Shown here: piece by piece, positions 37,267-47,905 of the stretch
How positions within the stretch are numbered: the stretch's first letter is position 1
Layout: each line of letters starts with the position of its first letter
NCBI RefSeq assembly: GCF_005298175.1
Contig: NZ_SZYH01000003.1
Coordinates: 62,001-126,000 of the forward strand
Source: Marinobacter panjinensis
Lineage (GTDB): Bacteria; Pseudomonadota; Gammaproteobacteria; Pseudomonadales; Oleiphilaceae
DNA: 64,000 bases
Reading direction: 5' to 3'
Position numbers and translations under genes: made by a program
The notes under the pieces: model-generated
Told to the model about the DNA's origin: nothing
Seen by the model: only the letters and a program-made list of their open reading frames with translations
Database searches by the model: none

Positions 37267-37378
37267 TGAGCCGGGGTGGTGGCCCCGTTCAGAAACGTGC
37301 GGAGCCAGGGATGGCGGAGCCCGAGACGCACAGGGACGTCTCGAGTCGTTTTCTGAACGGGGCCGCCACCCTGGCTCA
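37267..37378 (+). repeat. Large structured intergenic repeat, copy A3
   Basis: Arms at 37267-37296 and 37347-37378 pair throughout, except two positions that are G-U wobbles on the plus strand and one unpaired base near the inner end. The core reads CGTGCGGAGCCAGGGATGG and then CGGAGCCCGAGACG, with a perfect inner hairpin CGAGACG / CGTCTCG. It starts about 10 bases from the outer edge of the REP pair region and ends 31 bases before the thiC stop. Confidence 0.85.
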
Positions 37379-37409
37379 CACTCCAGCCGTCTCAGGCTAG
37401 TAACCCAGC

Positions 37410-39287
<1,878 letters not shown>

Positions 39288-39375
39288 TTGCGTCCCCGGG
39301 TTCATTAGGTAAACGGGTCGCGTATGACGGAGCAGTGACTACAGAAATGTGCCTGTGTCTTTGCTGCATATTGTC

Positions 39376-39472
39376 TTAAATCCCTACGCCGGTATTATCC
39401 GGATCAGGTTGCGGGTTCTGCATGGCAATCTCAGCCGGCGGTCAGATGATCTGACGCCAGCACCCCGTCAAG
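39376..39472 (-). promoter_or_regulatory. TPP (THI-box) riboswitch of thiC
   Basis: On the minus strand the segment contains GGGGTGCTGGCG, then the conserved GCTGAGA, and after a variable arm ACCTGATCCGGATAATACCGG followed by CGTAGGGAT. These are the diagnostic parts of the thiamine pyrophosphate aptamer. About 88 bases of expression platform separate it from the thiC start. I did not see a strong terminator with a T-run in that platform, so control may act on translation initiation. Confidence 0.95.
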
Positions 39473-39586
39473 ACGCGAATTCAATGTAATTGGCACTTAA
39501 AACGTGTGCCGATTGCAAGTGTAGAGCTCAGGCGGATTATTGTCCATAATGCCACCACGCCGGGTGACTCATTTACAGGAGACAAC

Positions 39587-40966
39587 ATGAACAAACGACT
39601 GCTTTCCGGGCTGATCGGGCTGCTCGCTGCCCAGCCTGCACTTTCCATGGATCTGGTTGAGACGTACGAGAAAGCAATCTCCTATGATTCCGGCATTGCT
39701 TCCGCCCGCGCCAGCTTCGAGGCACAGCAGGCCGCCAGCGACGTCACCCGCAGCAACCTGCTGCCCCAGGTTGGCGCCTTTGGTGATGTCAGTCATACCG
39801 ATGTTGATGGCCCCAACCAGGATGGCGCGTATGAAACCTACGCCTTCGGTGTGGAGCTGACCCAACCGCTGTTCCGGGCCGAAGCCTGGTTCAACTACGA
39901 CGCCAGCAAATTCCAGACAGAATCTGCCCGGGCCGAATACAACCTCGCCCAGCAACAGCTGATTCTTGATGTCGCGACGGCCTACTTCAATGTTTTGCGT
40001 GCCGCCGACACCCTCACCACAGCCAGGGCAACCGAAGCGGCTATCCAGCGACAGTATGAGCAGGCCCAGGAGCGCTTCGATGTGGGGCTGATCGCCATCA
40101 CTGAGGTCTACGAGGCCCGTGCCAGCTACGACGACAGCAAGAGCCAGCGGATTGCCGCGGAAAGCGAGCTGGACATCGCCCGCGAGCAACTGGCGCGACT
40201 GACCGGTGAATACACGGAAGAGCTCGACAACCTGCGCAGAAACTTCCCACTCGGCCGTCCGGAACCCATGGATCCGTCAGCCTGGGAGAATACAGCCCTG
40301 GACCAGAACTGGCAGATTCAGTCTGCGATTTACGATCTGAATACCAGTGAAGCCAATCTGAAAAGCGCCAAATCCGGGCATCTGCCGACACTGGACTTGA
40401 ACGCCTCCTACGGCAAAACCGATATCGAGGGCCTGGAGGATCCGTCTTTTGCACAAAGCCAGCGCGACGGCACGACAACGGAAGGCCGGATTGGGCTCAG
40501 ATTGAATGTTCCGCTCTACTTGGGTGGTGGCACCCAGGCTGGCGTTCGCCAACGACGGTCACTGGTGGAGGTAGCGGAGCAATCACTGGAAACCGTTCGC
40601 CGCGACGTGAGGGTGAATACCCGCAGCCTGTTCCGCACGGTAAACACCAACATCGAATCCGCCTCTGCCCTGGAGCAAACCATTATCTCCCGCCGCAGCG
40701 CCCTGGACGCAACGCGCGCCGGGTATGAGGTTGGCACCCGCAATATCGTGGAAGTGCTGGATGCGGAACGTAACTACTACGTGGCCCTGCGTGACTTCGC
40801 CAACGCCCGCTACGACTATGTGATCAACACTCTGAGACTGAAGCAGGCGGCTGGCACCCTGAGCCCTCAGGACCTGATAATTCTGAACAATTGGCTTAGC
40901 GCCTCAGCTCTCGGCATTGAAGCCCTGGCGGAAGAGGAAGTAACCATTGAGGACCCCATGCAATAA
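39587..40966 (+). CDS. tolC: TolC-family outer-membrane channel protein
   Basis: Trimeric outer-membrane exit duct for type I secretion and efflux pumps. From the ATG at 39587 (CAGGAG 6 bases upstream) the product is 459 residues with a signal peptide (LLSGLIGLLAAQPALS, about 4-20). Paired TolC repeats follow: LVETYEKAISYDSGIASARASFEAQQA in the first half and NLKSAKSGHLPTLDLNASYG in the second, with GYEVGTRNIVEVLDAERN near the end. An upstream in-frame ATG at 39506 lies in the promoter region and would disrupt the signal peptide. thiC next to tolC is an arrangement shared with Pseudomonas. Confidence 0.94.
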   Translation: MNKRLLSGLIGLLAAQPALSMDLVETYEKAISYDSGIASARASFEAQQAASDVTRSNLLPQVGAFGDVSHTDVDGPNQDGAYETYAFGVELTQPLFRAEAWFNYDASKFQTESARAEYNLAQQQLILDVATAYFNVLRAADTLTTARATEAAIQRQYEQAQERFDVGLIAITEVYEARASYDDSKSQRIAAESELDIAREQLARLTGEYTEELDNLRRNFPLGRPEPMDPSAWENTALDQNWQIQSAIYDLNTSEANLKSAKSGHLPTLDLNASYGKTDIEGLEDPSFAQSQRDGTTTEGRIGLRLNVPLYLGGGTQAGVRQRRSLVEVAEQSLETVRRDVRVNTRSLFRTVNTNIESASALEQTIISRRSALDATRAGYEVGTRNIVEVLDAERNYYVALRDFANARYDYVINTLRLKQAAGTLSPQDLIILNNWLSASALGIEALAEEEVTIEDPMQ

Positions 40967-41001
40967 GTGACAGGCAAGATAGGCGGGCTCCCGGGCCTGC
41001 C

Positions 41002-42264
41002 CTAAACCCGCTCAACAATCCCGTCGACCACCTTCTCAAGCGCACCCCGGTTGGCGTTTACCACGGCCAACGCATTGCGCCCGGCCATCTCAGCCCTACC
41101 CTTGTCCGCAATCAGCTGCGTCACGCACGCGGCCAATGCTTCGGAGGACGGGGTTATGTAAAGCCCCTCTCCCGCATCAAGCCGGCTATAGATGGTTTCA
41201 AAGTTGAAGATATGAGGGCCGGAGAGCACCGGCATTCCCCAGGCCGCCGGTTCCAGCGGGTTGTGTCCACCCCGCTCGATCAATGAACCGCCAACGAACG
41301 CAATGTCGCATGCCCCGTAAAGCATCAGCAGTTCACCCATGGTGTCTCCGAGGTACACCTGACAACGGCTTTCGCTGTCCTCAGCGAGGACTGAACGACG
41401 CTGCACAACCAGCCCCATTGAGCGGGCCATTTCTGCCACATCATCAAACCGCTCCGGATGCCGGGGCACAATCACCAGTAACGCGCCGGGGTGCTTGAGC
41501 ATTATTTGCTGGTGGGCTTCCAGAATCTGGCGGTCTTCGCCTTCGTGGGTACTGGCCGCGATCCAGACGGGGCGGCCTGCTCCGAGCTGCTGGCGCAACC
41601 CGGATGATGCAGAGCGGATCTCGTCCGATATCTCCACGTCGAACTTGATGCTACCGGTAACGGAGACAGATTCCGGCCGCGCACCAATGCGCAGGAAGCG
41701 CCCGGCATCCTCGTCCGCCTGGGCGGCTATCCAGCTGATGTTGCGAAGCAGTGGCCTCACCAGCGACGCTACCCGCTCATAACCCCGGGCGGACCGGGCT
41801 GAAAGCCGTGCATTGATCAGAAAAACGGGAACATCGCGCTGTTCGCTCAAAGCAATCATGTTGGGCCAGAGTTCCGTTTCCATGATCACCAACGCGCGGG
41901 GGCGGACCCGATCCACAAAGCGACGCACCGCACCCGGTGTATCATAGGGTGAAAAGGCATAGCGTACCTGATCACCAAACAGCGCCTTTGCCCGGGCAGA
42001 GCCAGTAGGCGTCATAGCGGTCATTAACACCGGAATGTCCGGATTGCGACGCAACAGAGCCTTCACAAGAGGTGCAGCTGCAATCGTTTCACCAACGGAC
42101 ACCGCGTGAACCCAGATTACCGGCTCATCAGATGCCTCCACGTAACCCAGGCGCTCCTGCCAGCGCACAAACGCATCCGGGTTGGTACGCCCGATCCACC
42201 ACAGGCGCAGCAGCACAAATGGCAGCGCGATGCGAAAGAACAGGGAGTAAAAAAAGTGAAGCAT
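41002..42264 (-). CDS. waaA: 3-deoxy-D-manno-octulosonic acid (Kdo) transferase WaaA
   Basis: Adds Kdo from CMP-Kdo to lipid A precursor at the inner membrane. From the ATG at 42264 (GGAG 5 bases upstream) the product is 420 residues. It has an N-terminal membrane anchor (LFFRIALPFVLLRLWW), the acceptor-site segment WVHAVSVGETIAAAPL, and the C-terminal GGHNPLEPAAWGMPVLSGPH motif. An in-frame start at 42351 is possible but would put 29 extra residues before the anchor. It opens the LPS locus and is divergent from an lpxL gene. Confidence 0.95.
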   Translation of the reverse strand: MLHFFYSLFFRIALPFVLLRLWWIGRTNPDAFVRWQERLGYVEASDEPVIWVHAVSVGETIAAAPLVKALLRRNPDIPVLMTAMTPTGSARAKALFGDQVRYAFSPYDTPGAVRRFVDRVRPRALVIMETELWPNMIALSEQRDVPVFLINARLSARSARGYERVASLVRPLLRNISWIAAQADEDAGRFLRIGARPESVSVTGSIKFDVEISDEIRSASSGLRQQLGAGRPVWIAASTHEGEDRQILEAHQQIMLKHPGALLVIVPRHPERFDDVAEMARSMGLVVQRRSVLAEDSESRCQVYLGDTMGELLMLYGACDIAFVGGSLIERGGHNPLEPAAWGMPVLSGPHIFNFETIYSRLDAGEGLYITPSSEALAACVTQLIADKGRAEMAGRNALAVVNANRGALEKVVDGIVERV

Positions 42265-42429
42265 ACTAACTCCGGGCCGGGTCGGTGCGGCGGTCATTCT
42301 ACATAAAGCCGTTGCCGGAGTCTCCGGCACAGAAGTCATCCTTTTCCGCAAGTTGCAGAGATTGCTGCTTTAGCAGATGAGAGCCGTGCTGCTAAACTCC
42401 GGTTCTTGATACCGGAACCCCATCAGGCT

Positions 42430-43389
42430 GTGAATCGAGTGAAGAAAAGCAAACAGACAACCCGCGATACCCGTTACTCCAGTTACCTCCATCCTCGCTG
42501 GTGGCCCACCTGGATGGGCATCGGCTTGATGTGGCTGGGAGCCCGGCTGCCCCTGAAGATCCAATGGTGGCTGGGCAGGCGAATTGGGGATCTGGCCTAT
42601 CGCTTTGCAGCCCGTCGGCGCCATATTACTGAAGTGAACATTCATCTGTGCTTTCCCGAGCTGTCCGAGCGGGAACAACAGGCCCTGGTTAAAAAATCCT
42701 TCCAGGCCAATGGTATCGGGGTGATGGAAATCGGGCTGGCCTGGTTTCGCAACCCCACCTCGTTTATGCCCATCACCAGAGTGCACGGGCTCGAGCACGT
42801 TGATAGTGCCCTGGCCCAAGGCAAAGGCATTCTGCTATTGGGCGGCCACTACAGCACCCTGGATCTGGGGGGCAGCCTGGTAACAGAATTCATTGAAGCC
42901 GACGTTATGCAGCGTGACCACAACAATCCGCTGATGAACGCAGTGATGACCCGTGCCAGAGAGCGCCGCTATGGCACGGTACTGGACAGCAGGAACCTGA
43001 GAGGCCTGCTTAAACAACTTAAAAACAACCGCATTGTCTGGTACGCGACGGATCAGGATTACGGGCGCAAGGGCATCGTATTTGCGCCATTCTTCGGCGT
43101 GCCGGCGGGTTCCATCACCGCCACCTCGCGGATTGCGGATCGCAGCGGGTGTGCGGTGGTACCGTTCAGCCATTTCCGCCGCGAGCACGAGCCAGGGTAC
43201 GACGTTTACTTCCACCCTCCGCTGGATAATTTCCCCTCCGGAGACGACATGGCGGATGCAACCCTGGTAAACAAAACCATTGAAAACGAGATCCGCAAAC
43301 ATCCAGATCAATACCTTTGGATGCACCGGCGGTTCAAGACCCGCCCGTCCCGGGAGAACCCGGACCTTTACCGCAAGGAAGCGAACTGA
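42430..43389 (+). CDS. LpxL-type lipid A acyltransferase
   Basis: Secondary acyltransferase that transfers a fatty acid from ACP to the Kdo-lipid A acyl chains. It has an N-terminal membrane segment (WMGIGLMWLGARLPLKIQWW), the RRHITEVNIHLCFPEL segment typical of LpxL/HtrB, the catalytic HX4D motif HYSTLD, and VWYATDQDYGRKG. The start is uncertain: GTG at 42430 (319 residues) seems more likely than TTG at 42406, and GTG at 42439 is also possible. A small inverted repeat (GGTTC ... GGAACC) overlaps the upstream candidate. It is adjacent to the ELM1 gene. Confidence 0.92.
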   Translation: MNRVKKSKQTTRDTRYSSYLHPRWWPTWMGIGLMWLGARLPLKIQWWLGRRIGDLAYRFAARRRHITEVNIHLCFPELSEREQQALVKKSFQANGIGVMEIGLAWFRNPTSFMPITRVHGLEHVDSALAQGKGILLLGGHYSTLDLGGSLVTEFIEADVMQRDHNNPLMNAVMTRARERRYGTVLDSRNLRGLLKQLKNNRIVWYATDQDYGRKGIVFAPFFGVPAGSITATSRIADRSGCAVVPFSHFRREHEPGYDVYFHPPLDNFPSGDDMADATLVNKTIENEIRKHPDQYLWMHRRFKTRPSRENPDLYRKEAN

Positions 43390-44325
43390 ATGGGATTATC
43401 AGCACCTGTTGTCTGGCTGCTCACCGACAACAAACCTGGCCACCGAAACCAGTTGAAAGGACTTGGCAACCGTTTACGAGTGCTGTCCGGCGCCAGTGTG
43501 GCCGAGATTGACGCTACGGAGGTTCCGGTTCCCCTGTGGCGTGCTCTGCTGGGCATGGCTCCCGCTATGGATGAAACCCTGCGCGCGCCGGACCTGATTA
43601 TCGCAGCCGGCAGCCGCACCCACCGCCTGCTGCTGTCCCTGCGGCGGCGCCGAAAGGCAAAAACCGTGGTCCTGATGAAACCGGGGTTTCCCATTGGCTG
43701 GGTCGATGCGGCCATTATTCCCGAGCATGACGACATTGACCCTGCCAGAAACATCCTGATCACCGAAGGCGTGATCAACGCCATCACGCCGCTGGCGCGC
43801 ATTACTGACAAACCCGAAGGCCTGATCCTCATCGGTGGCCCATCCCCCCATTTCGACTGGGACGACGATGTGGTTCTGGGGCAAGTGTCACAGCTTATGG
43901 GGCGCTACCCCGAATGGCGCTGGACCATCAGTGGCTCCCGTCGTACACCGGAACCCCTGCTGCAAAATCTGCAGGAACTGGCAGGCCCCAAGGTCACGGT
44001 TGTGGATCATGAGCGAACCCACGCAGGCTGGGTCCCCCATCAACTGTCTGCCTCACGGGCGGTCTGGGTAACACCGGACAGCACGTCCATGGTCTGCGAA
44101 GCTGCTACCTCCGGCGTTCCAACCGGCCTGTTTGAAATGGCGCCCAGACACAACAGCCGAGTCGCCCGAGGTATGGCCAGCCTGGTGGAAAAAGGATACG
44201 TTGCGCGCTGGAGCGACCATGCCTCGGTGATGGCAGGCAAACTGCCAGGATCACCCAGCCTGTGGGAGGCTGACCGGGCCGCACGGTGGCTGATCAACCA
44301 TTTTCTGAAGGAAGGCGAGCGTTGA
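43390..44325 (+). CDS. ELM1/GtrOC1-family protein of the LPS locus (DUF1022)
   Basis: The 311-residue product belongs to the mitochondrial fission ELM1 (DUF1022) family: VVWLLTDNKPGHRNQLKGL at the start, LIIAAGSRTHRLLLSL in the middle, LILIGGPSPHFDWDD, and VWVTPDSTSMVCEAATSGVPTGLFEM at the end. The last motif resembles the donor site of GT-B glycosyltransferases, so a sugar-transfer role in LPS is possible. The start directly follows the lpxL stop (TGAATG), so the two are co-translated. Confidence 0.85.
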   Translation: MGLSAPVVWLLTDNKPGHRNQLKGLGNRLRVLSGASVAEIDATEVPVPLWRALLGMAPAMDETLRAPDLIIAAGSRTHRLLLSLRRRRKAKTVVLMKPGFPIGWVDAAIIPEHDDIDPARNILITEGVINAITPLARITDKPEGLILIGGPSPHFDWDDDVVLGQVSQLMGRYPEWRWTISGSRRTPEPLLQNLQELAGPKVTVVDHERTHAGWVPHQLSASRAVWVTPDSTSMVCEAATSGVPTGLFEMAPRHNSRVARGMASLVEKGYVARWSDHASVMAGKLPGSPSLWEADRAARWLINHFLKEGER

Positions 44326-45437
44326 GGATTCTCCAGGCGTTACCCGCACTATACAGCGGCGGTGTTGAGCGGGGCACCGTGGAATTCGCCGCCGACCTGG
44401 TCAAGCGCGGGCACGAATCCTTTGTGGTATCAAAGGGCGGGCCCATGGCCGAGCAACTTCGCGGGCAGGGCTCGGAACACATTTTCATGCCCATCCACCG
44501 GAAGACCCCAGCGTCTTTCGGGCAGATTCTGCCAATGCGGAAACTGCTGCTGGAGCTGAAACCGGACATCGTGCATGTCCGCTCCCGCATGCCCGCCTGG
44601 ATCATTTTTCTGGCCCTGAAAAGCATGCCGGCAAATCAGCGGCCGGCCGTTGTCTCCACCTTTCACGGTATGTATTCCGTCACTCCCTACAGCGCCATCA
44701 TGACCAGGGCCGATCATATAATCGCCGTGTCCGGGTGTGTCAGGGATTATGTCCTCACCAACTACCGGGTGCCGGAAGAAAAACTGACGGTCATCCAGCG
44801 TGGCGTGGATGTGGATGCCTTCCGTCAGCGGGAGCTCAGCTCACAATGGCTGGACCGCTGGTTCCGCCAGTACCCGCAACTGGCCAACCAGAAAATCATT
44901 ATGATGCCCGGGCGCATTTCACGCTGGAAAGGCCAGCTGGATTTCCTGGCCATGATGGCTCAGCTGGTTCAAGAACGGCCGGATTGTCACGGCATCATCG
45001 TCGGCGGCGCCGAACCCGGCAAGGAGCAATTCCTGGAAGAGCTGGAAAAGGAACGCGCCCGCCTGAACCTTACCGACAAGGTGAGCTTCCTCGGCCAGCG
45101 CAATGACATGACCACCCTGTATCTGCTGGCGAATGTGGTATGCCACATGTCCACCAAACCAGAGCCTTTCGGGCGCACTGTTACCGAAGCGCTGGCCTCC
45201 GGCACACCTGTCGCCGCTTTCGACCGCGGTGGTGCCGCCGAGACTCTGCGCGCCTGTTTCCCCGAGGGATTGGTAAAACCAGATGACATTAAGGCATTTG
45301 CACAAACAACTCTGTCCCTGATCGACAATGCCAGACCTGAGATTGAAATCCCCTGGCGGTTCCGGCTGGAGGCACAGACCGAATCAACGCTTGAGGTCTA
45401 CGAAACCCTGCTGGCCAGGAAACAGGCGCAACAGTGA
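44322..45437 (+). CDS. Glycosyltransferase, GT4-like
   Basis: Likely a core-oligosaccharide glycosyltransferase. The product (371 residues) starts at a TTG (44322-44324) that overlaps the stop of the preceding gene (TTGA), and then reads MRILQALPALYSGGVERGTVEFA, a normal GT-B N-terminus; AAGG is upstream. The C-terminal domain has the donor-site EX7E-like region KPEPFGRTVTEALASGTPVAAFDRGG. A GTG at 44286 would extend it over the previous gene and is unlikely. It is the second gene of a tightly coupled row (ELM1, two glycosyltransferases). Confidence 0.93.
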   Translation: MRILQALPALYSGGVERGTVEFAADLVKRGHESFVVSKGGPMAEQLRGQGSEHIFMPIHRKTPASFGQILPMRKLLLELKPDIVHVRSRMPAWIIFLALKSMPANQRPAVVSTFHGMYSVTPYSAIMTRADHIIAVSGCVRDYVLTNYRVPEEKLTVIQRGVDVDAFRQRELSSQWLDRWFRQYPQLANQKIIMMPGRISRWKGQLDFLAMMAQLVQERPDCHGIIVGGAEPGKEQFLEELEKERARLNLTDKVSFLGQRNDMTTLYLLANVVCHMSTKPEPFGRTVTEALASGTPVAAFDRGGAAETLRACFPEGLVKPDDIKAFAQTTLSLIDNARPEIEIPWRFRLEAQTESTLEVYETLLARKQAQQ

Positions 45438-46492
45438 ATGCCCCGGGTCCGCTAACCATTGCGTTGGTGATTGCCACACCCGGCACCGGGTGGGGCGGGA
45501 TGGAAAAACACACAGCAGACCTAGCGGGAGCCCTTGCAGCACGGGGCCATGCCATTCACGTGTTGGCCCATTCCGCCTATAGCGAACGCTTTGCCAAGCC
45601 TGTCCTTTTCCACCCGCTGCCCTTCCAGCTCGGCCGACGCAATCTTTGGCTACGACACCGCCTGCGACGAACACTTCGCTCCATCCAGCCGGACATTGTC
45701 CACGCTCAGGGCAATAAGGCCGCCAGCCTCGTCAGTATTATTCGTCATGATGGGCCGGTGACTGTCGGTACGCTGCACGGTACCAAAAGCTCTCACAAAG
45801 CCTTCAAAAAGCTGGATGGCGTTATCGGCGTCAGCCGTGAAATAACGTGTTCCGTCGCACATCCCCATGCCCGGCTGATTTTCAACGGCCTGCGGCCAGT
45901 GGAGAACACCGATCCTGATGACCTTTATGGGCCGGAGATGCCCGTTCCCGGTGAGCGCCCGCTGCTGCTGGCGGCAGGTCGGCTGGAACCGGTCAAACAA
46001 TTCGACAGGCTGATCCGGGCGTGGGCTCAGGCCAACTGTGACGGCAAGCTGGTGATTCTGGGCGATGGCAGCCAACGGGCGCGGCTCAACACAATAATCC
46101 GGGAACTCGGCGCCGAAGACAACGTCCTGCTTCCGGGCCATAAAACCCGGATTCAGCCCTGGTTGAAGGCGGCCACGGCCTGCATCATCAGCTCCAGCCG
46201 GGAAGGTTTTCCCTATATCATGGTGGAGGCGCTGATGGCCCAATGTCCGGTTCTGTCCACACCGGTCAGTGGCGTGGGAGACTTCCTGCCTCAAAGCTGC
46301 ATCTCGGCCTCGGATAGCCTTGAGGATATCACCACACTGATCAGCACCAACCTTGCTGAGCCTGGTGTGCTGACGGAGATCCAAAGCAAAAGCTTCGAAC
46401 AGGCCCGTGAGCAACTCAGCCTTGAGACAATGGTGTCGAAGACTGAGGCTTTTTATCGGGACCTGCTTGCCAGCCTGCCGGCAAGGCGCTGA
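45434..46492 (+). CDS. Glycosyltransferase, GT4-like
   Basis: The 352-residue product starts at a GTG with a 4-base overlap (GTGA) with the preceding gene. It has the GT-B acceptor loop ATPGTGWGGMEKHTADL and a donor site SSSREGFPYIMVEALMAQCPVLSTPVSGVGD. Its last 77 bases overlap the end of the SGNH hydrolase gene on the other strand. Sugar specificity cannot be assigned. Confidence 0.93.
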   Translation: MNAPGPLTIALVIATPGTGWGGMEKHTADLAGALAARGHAIHVLAHSAYSERFAKPVLFHPLPFQLGRRNLWLRHRLRRTLRSIQPDIVHAQGNKAASLVSIIRHDGPVTVGTLHGTKSSHKAFKKLDGVIGVSREITCSVAHPHARLIFNGLRPVENTDPDDLYGPEMPVPGERPLLLAAGRLEPVKQFDRLIRAWAQANCDGKLVILGDGSQRARLNTIIRELGAEDNVLLPGHKTRIQPWLKAATACIISSSREGFPYIMVEALMAQCPVLSTPVSGVGDFLPQSCISASDSLEDITTLISTNLAEPGVLTEIQSKSFEQAREQLSLETMVSKTEAFYRDLLASLPARR

Positions 46493-47126
46493 GCACCGCG
46501 TCCGCCACAAGCCGATGCCCTTCAGCGGTAAGGTGTGTGCCGTCGTCCATCAGCGTATTCGCCCTATGCTGCCATAACGGATCATAGGCATCCGCCAGTA
46601 CTGCGTTGGGCTTTTGCTCGGCCAATTGTTGTAAGCCTTGATTGTAACGTTCGATGCGCGGGTTTCTTGGCTCATCAAGATTTGGCGGGGTGGCCACCAG
46701 CACAAAAAGCGTGTCAGGGGCAGAACGTACCACCTTTCCAATATTGCCCAGATATTCGTCCAGCGACACCTGCTCCACCGCCCCCCAGCGTTCCTGAAGC
46801 TGAAAGTGGCGCGCCCATTTCTTGAGCTTCTTCACCAGTTTCCTGGCCAGCTTCCTGCGAGGATTGTCAGGGTAATACAGAACATAGGGTGCACCGCGAA
46901 AGGTGAGCCAGGAATCTACCAGCCCATACTGCACAAACGCCAGCTGGTAGCCACGAGGCGAAAAGGCTTCCGCGTAGTGCAACAGCTCCCGGGTTGTGCT
47001 CATGGTGTGGCCGCAGTTGGTGAGAGCCAGGCCCAGATGTTCTGCTACCATCTCTGGCCAGACCTGTTCGTGGTAACCTTTTACCCCTTCGGTATTGCAA
47101 TCACCGTAGGCAATACAACCGTTCAT
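46416..47126 (-). CDS. SGNH/GDSL-type hydrolase with Cys in place of the catalytic Ser
   Basis: The 236-residue product has an SGNH-like fold. Block I, normally GDSxT, reads YGDCNTEG with Cys10 at the nucleophile position. A late DxxH block is present (D195, H198 in DDGTHLTAEGH), and ATPPNLDEP may supply the block III Asn. No signal peptide is seen, so it acts in the cytosol if active. It converges on and overlaps the glycosyltransferase gene at 45434 by 77 bases and stands almost back to back with the yrbL-like gene. It could be an esterase or deacylase acting on a glycan precursor, or a cysteine-dependent variant; the fold is more certain than the activity. Confidence 0.8.
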   Translation of the reverse strand: MNGCIAYGDCNTEGVKGYHEQVWPEMVAEHLGLALTNCGHTMSTTRELLHYAEAFSPRGYQLAFVQYGLVDSWLTFRGAPYVLYYPDNPRRKLARKLVKKLKKWARHFQLQERWGAVEQVSLDEYLGNIGKVVRSAPDTLFVLVATPPNLDEPRNPRIERYNQGLQQLAEQKPNAVLADAYDPLWQHRANTLMDDGTHLTAEGHRLVADAVLSALPAGWQAGPDKKPQSSTPLSQG

Positions 47127-47145
47127 AATGTGTGGCGCCCCATCA

Positions 47146-47814
47146 ATGATTGACCTGTCAGACCTCGATCCCTTCGCCTCTGGCTACAACCGGCACTGCT
47201 ATCAGCACCCGGATGAGCCCACATTGTGTCTCAAAGTCCTCCGCCCTGAAAACATTGAGGCCCGTTATCAGCGCCAGGCCTGGCCCAAAAAGGTCCTCGG
47301 CAAGGCCCGCATCGATGACAACCGCCAGGAACTCAGGGCACACCAGCAGCAGGCCATCAGGAAGCTGCTCGCTGAGGGTCAGAGCTCGTTGGTCTGGGCA
47401 CACCTGCCCCGATTCCACGGCAGCGCTGACACCTCCCTGGGTACTGCGAACGTCAGCGAATTTATTAGCGGAAGCGAAGGCCTGCCGGCAGAAACACTCG
47501 AACACTATTTGCAACGCCGGGGATTCGACCAGTCCATGCAGGAAGCCGTGGATCGGTTCGGCCACTGGCTTAGCGAAACCGGCATCCTCACCCGCAACCT
47601 TTTGCCCCATAACCTGGTGATTGCGGTCAGGAACGGGCAGCCGGAGCTGTTCCTGGTGGACGGGCTTGGCGCACCCGCCATACCCGACACGCTGGCGGTC
47701 CTGCCGGCCTGGCGTCGGCGCTATATTGAGCGCCGGGTCAGGCGGTTTTACCTGCGGATCAACTGGGAAATCGGCGACCGCAATGACAGCTGGGAAGCCT
47801 CCCAGAAGCTATGA
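47146..47814 (+). CDS. YrbL-family kinase-like protein
   Basis: The product (222 residues from 47146) matches the YrbL (PhoP-network) family, a small kinase-like fold: MIDLSDLDPFASGYNRHCYQHP, LCLKVL with the presumed ATP-site Lys, and LPHNLVIAV and LVDGLGAPA near the catalytic positions of kinase folds. The start at 47146 matches the family N-terminus better than the ATG at 47128; neither has a clear ribosome site. Its gene is divergent from the SGNH gene with at most 20 bases between, so both promoters must overlap coding sequence. Confidence 0.8.
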   Translation: MIDLSDLDPFASGYNRHCYQHPDEPTLCLKVLRPENIEARYQRQAWPKKVLGKARIDDNRQELRAHQQQAIRKLLAEGQSSLVWAHLPRFHGSADTSLGTANVSEFISGSEGLPAETLEHYLQRRGFDQSMQEAVDRFGHWLSETGILTRNLLPHNLVIAVRNGQPELFLVDGLGAPAIPDTLAVLPAWRRRYIERRVRRFYLRINWEIGDRNDSWEASQKL

Positions 47815-47905
47815 TCGCACTGCCAGGCATTCACCAACCTTGCCGCACACGCCGGATGGTGATAGCTTCCGCTCATCCTTTTTCCTGTTGATTGTCCTAC
47901 GGATT

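Larger units (their letters stand above)
36903..37409. other. Gene-free 507-base region filled with repeats
   Basis: This gap between nudF and thiC has no credible gene. It contains two large structured repeats in opposite orientation (37012-37118 and 37267-37378) and, between them, a pair of REP-like repeats in inverted orientation. The 100 bases next to nudF should hold its promoter, but I could not pick clear boxes. Confidence 0.7.

Noticed and set aside
23045..37378. Repeats as a possible CRISPR array
   Set aside because: Copies are kilobases apart, with long inverted arms and no regular spacers; no cas genes are in the window.
47621..47905. Upstream extension of the second LpxL-like gene
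   Set aside because: It overlaps the yrbL-like gene in another frame, and the translation is low-complexity; the family N-terminus begins at 47906.
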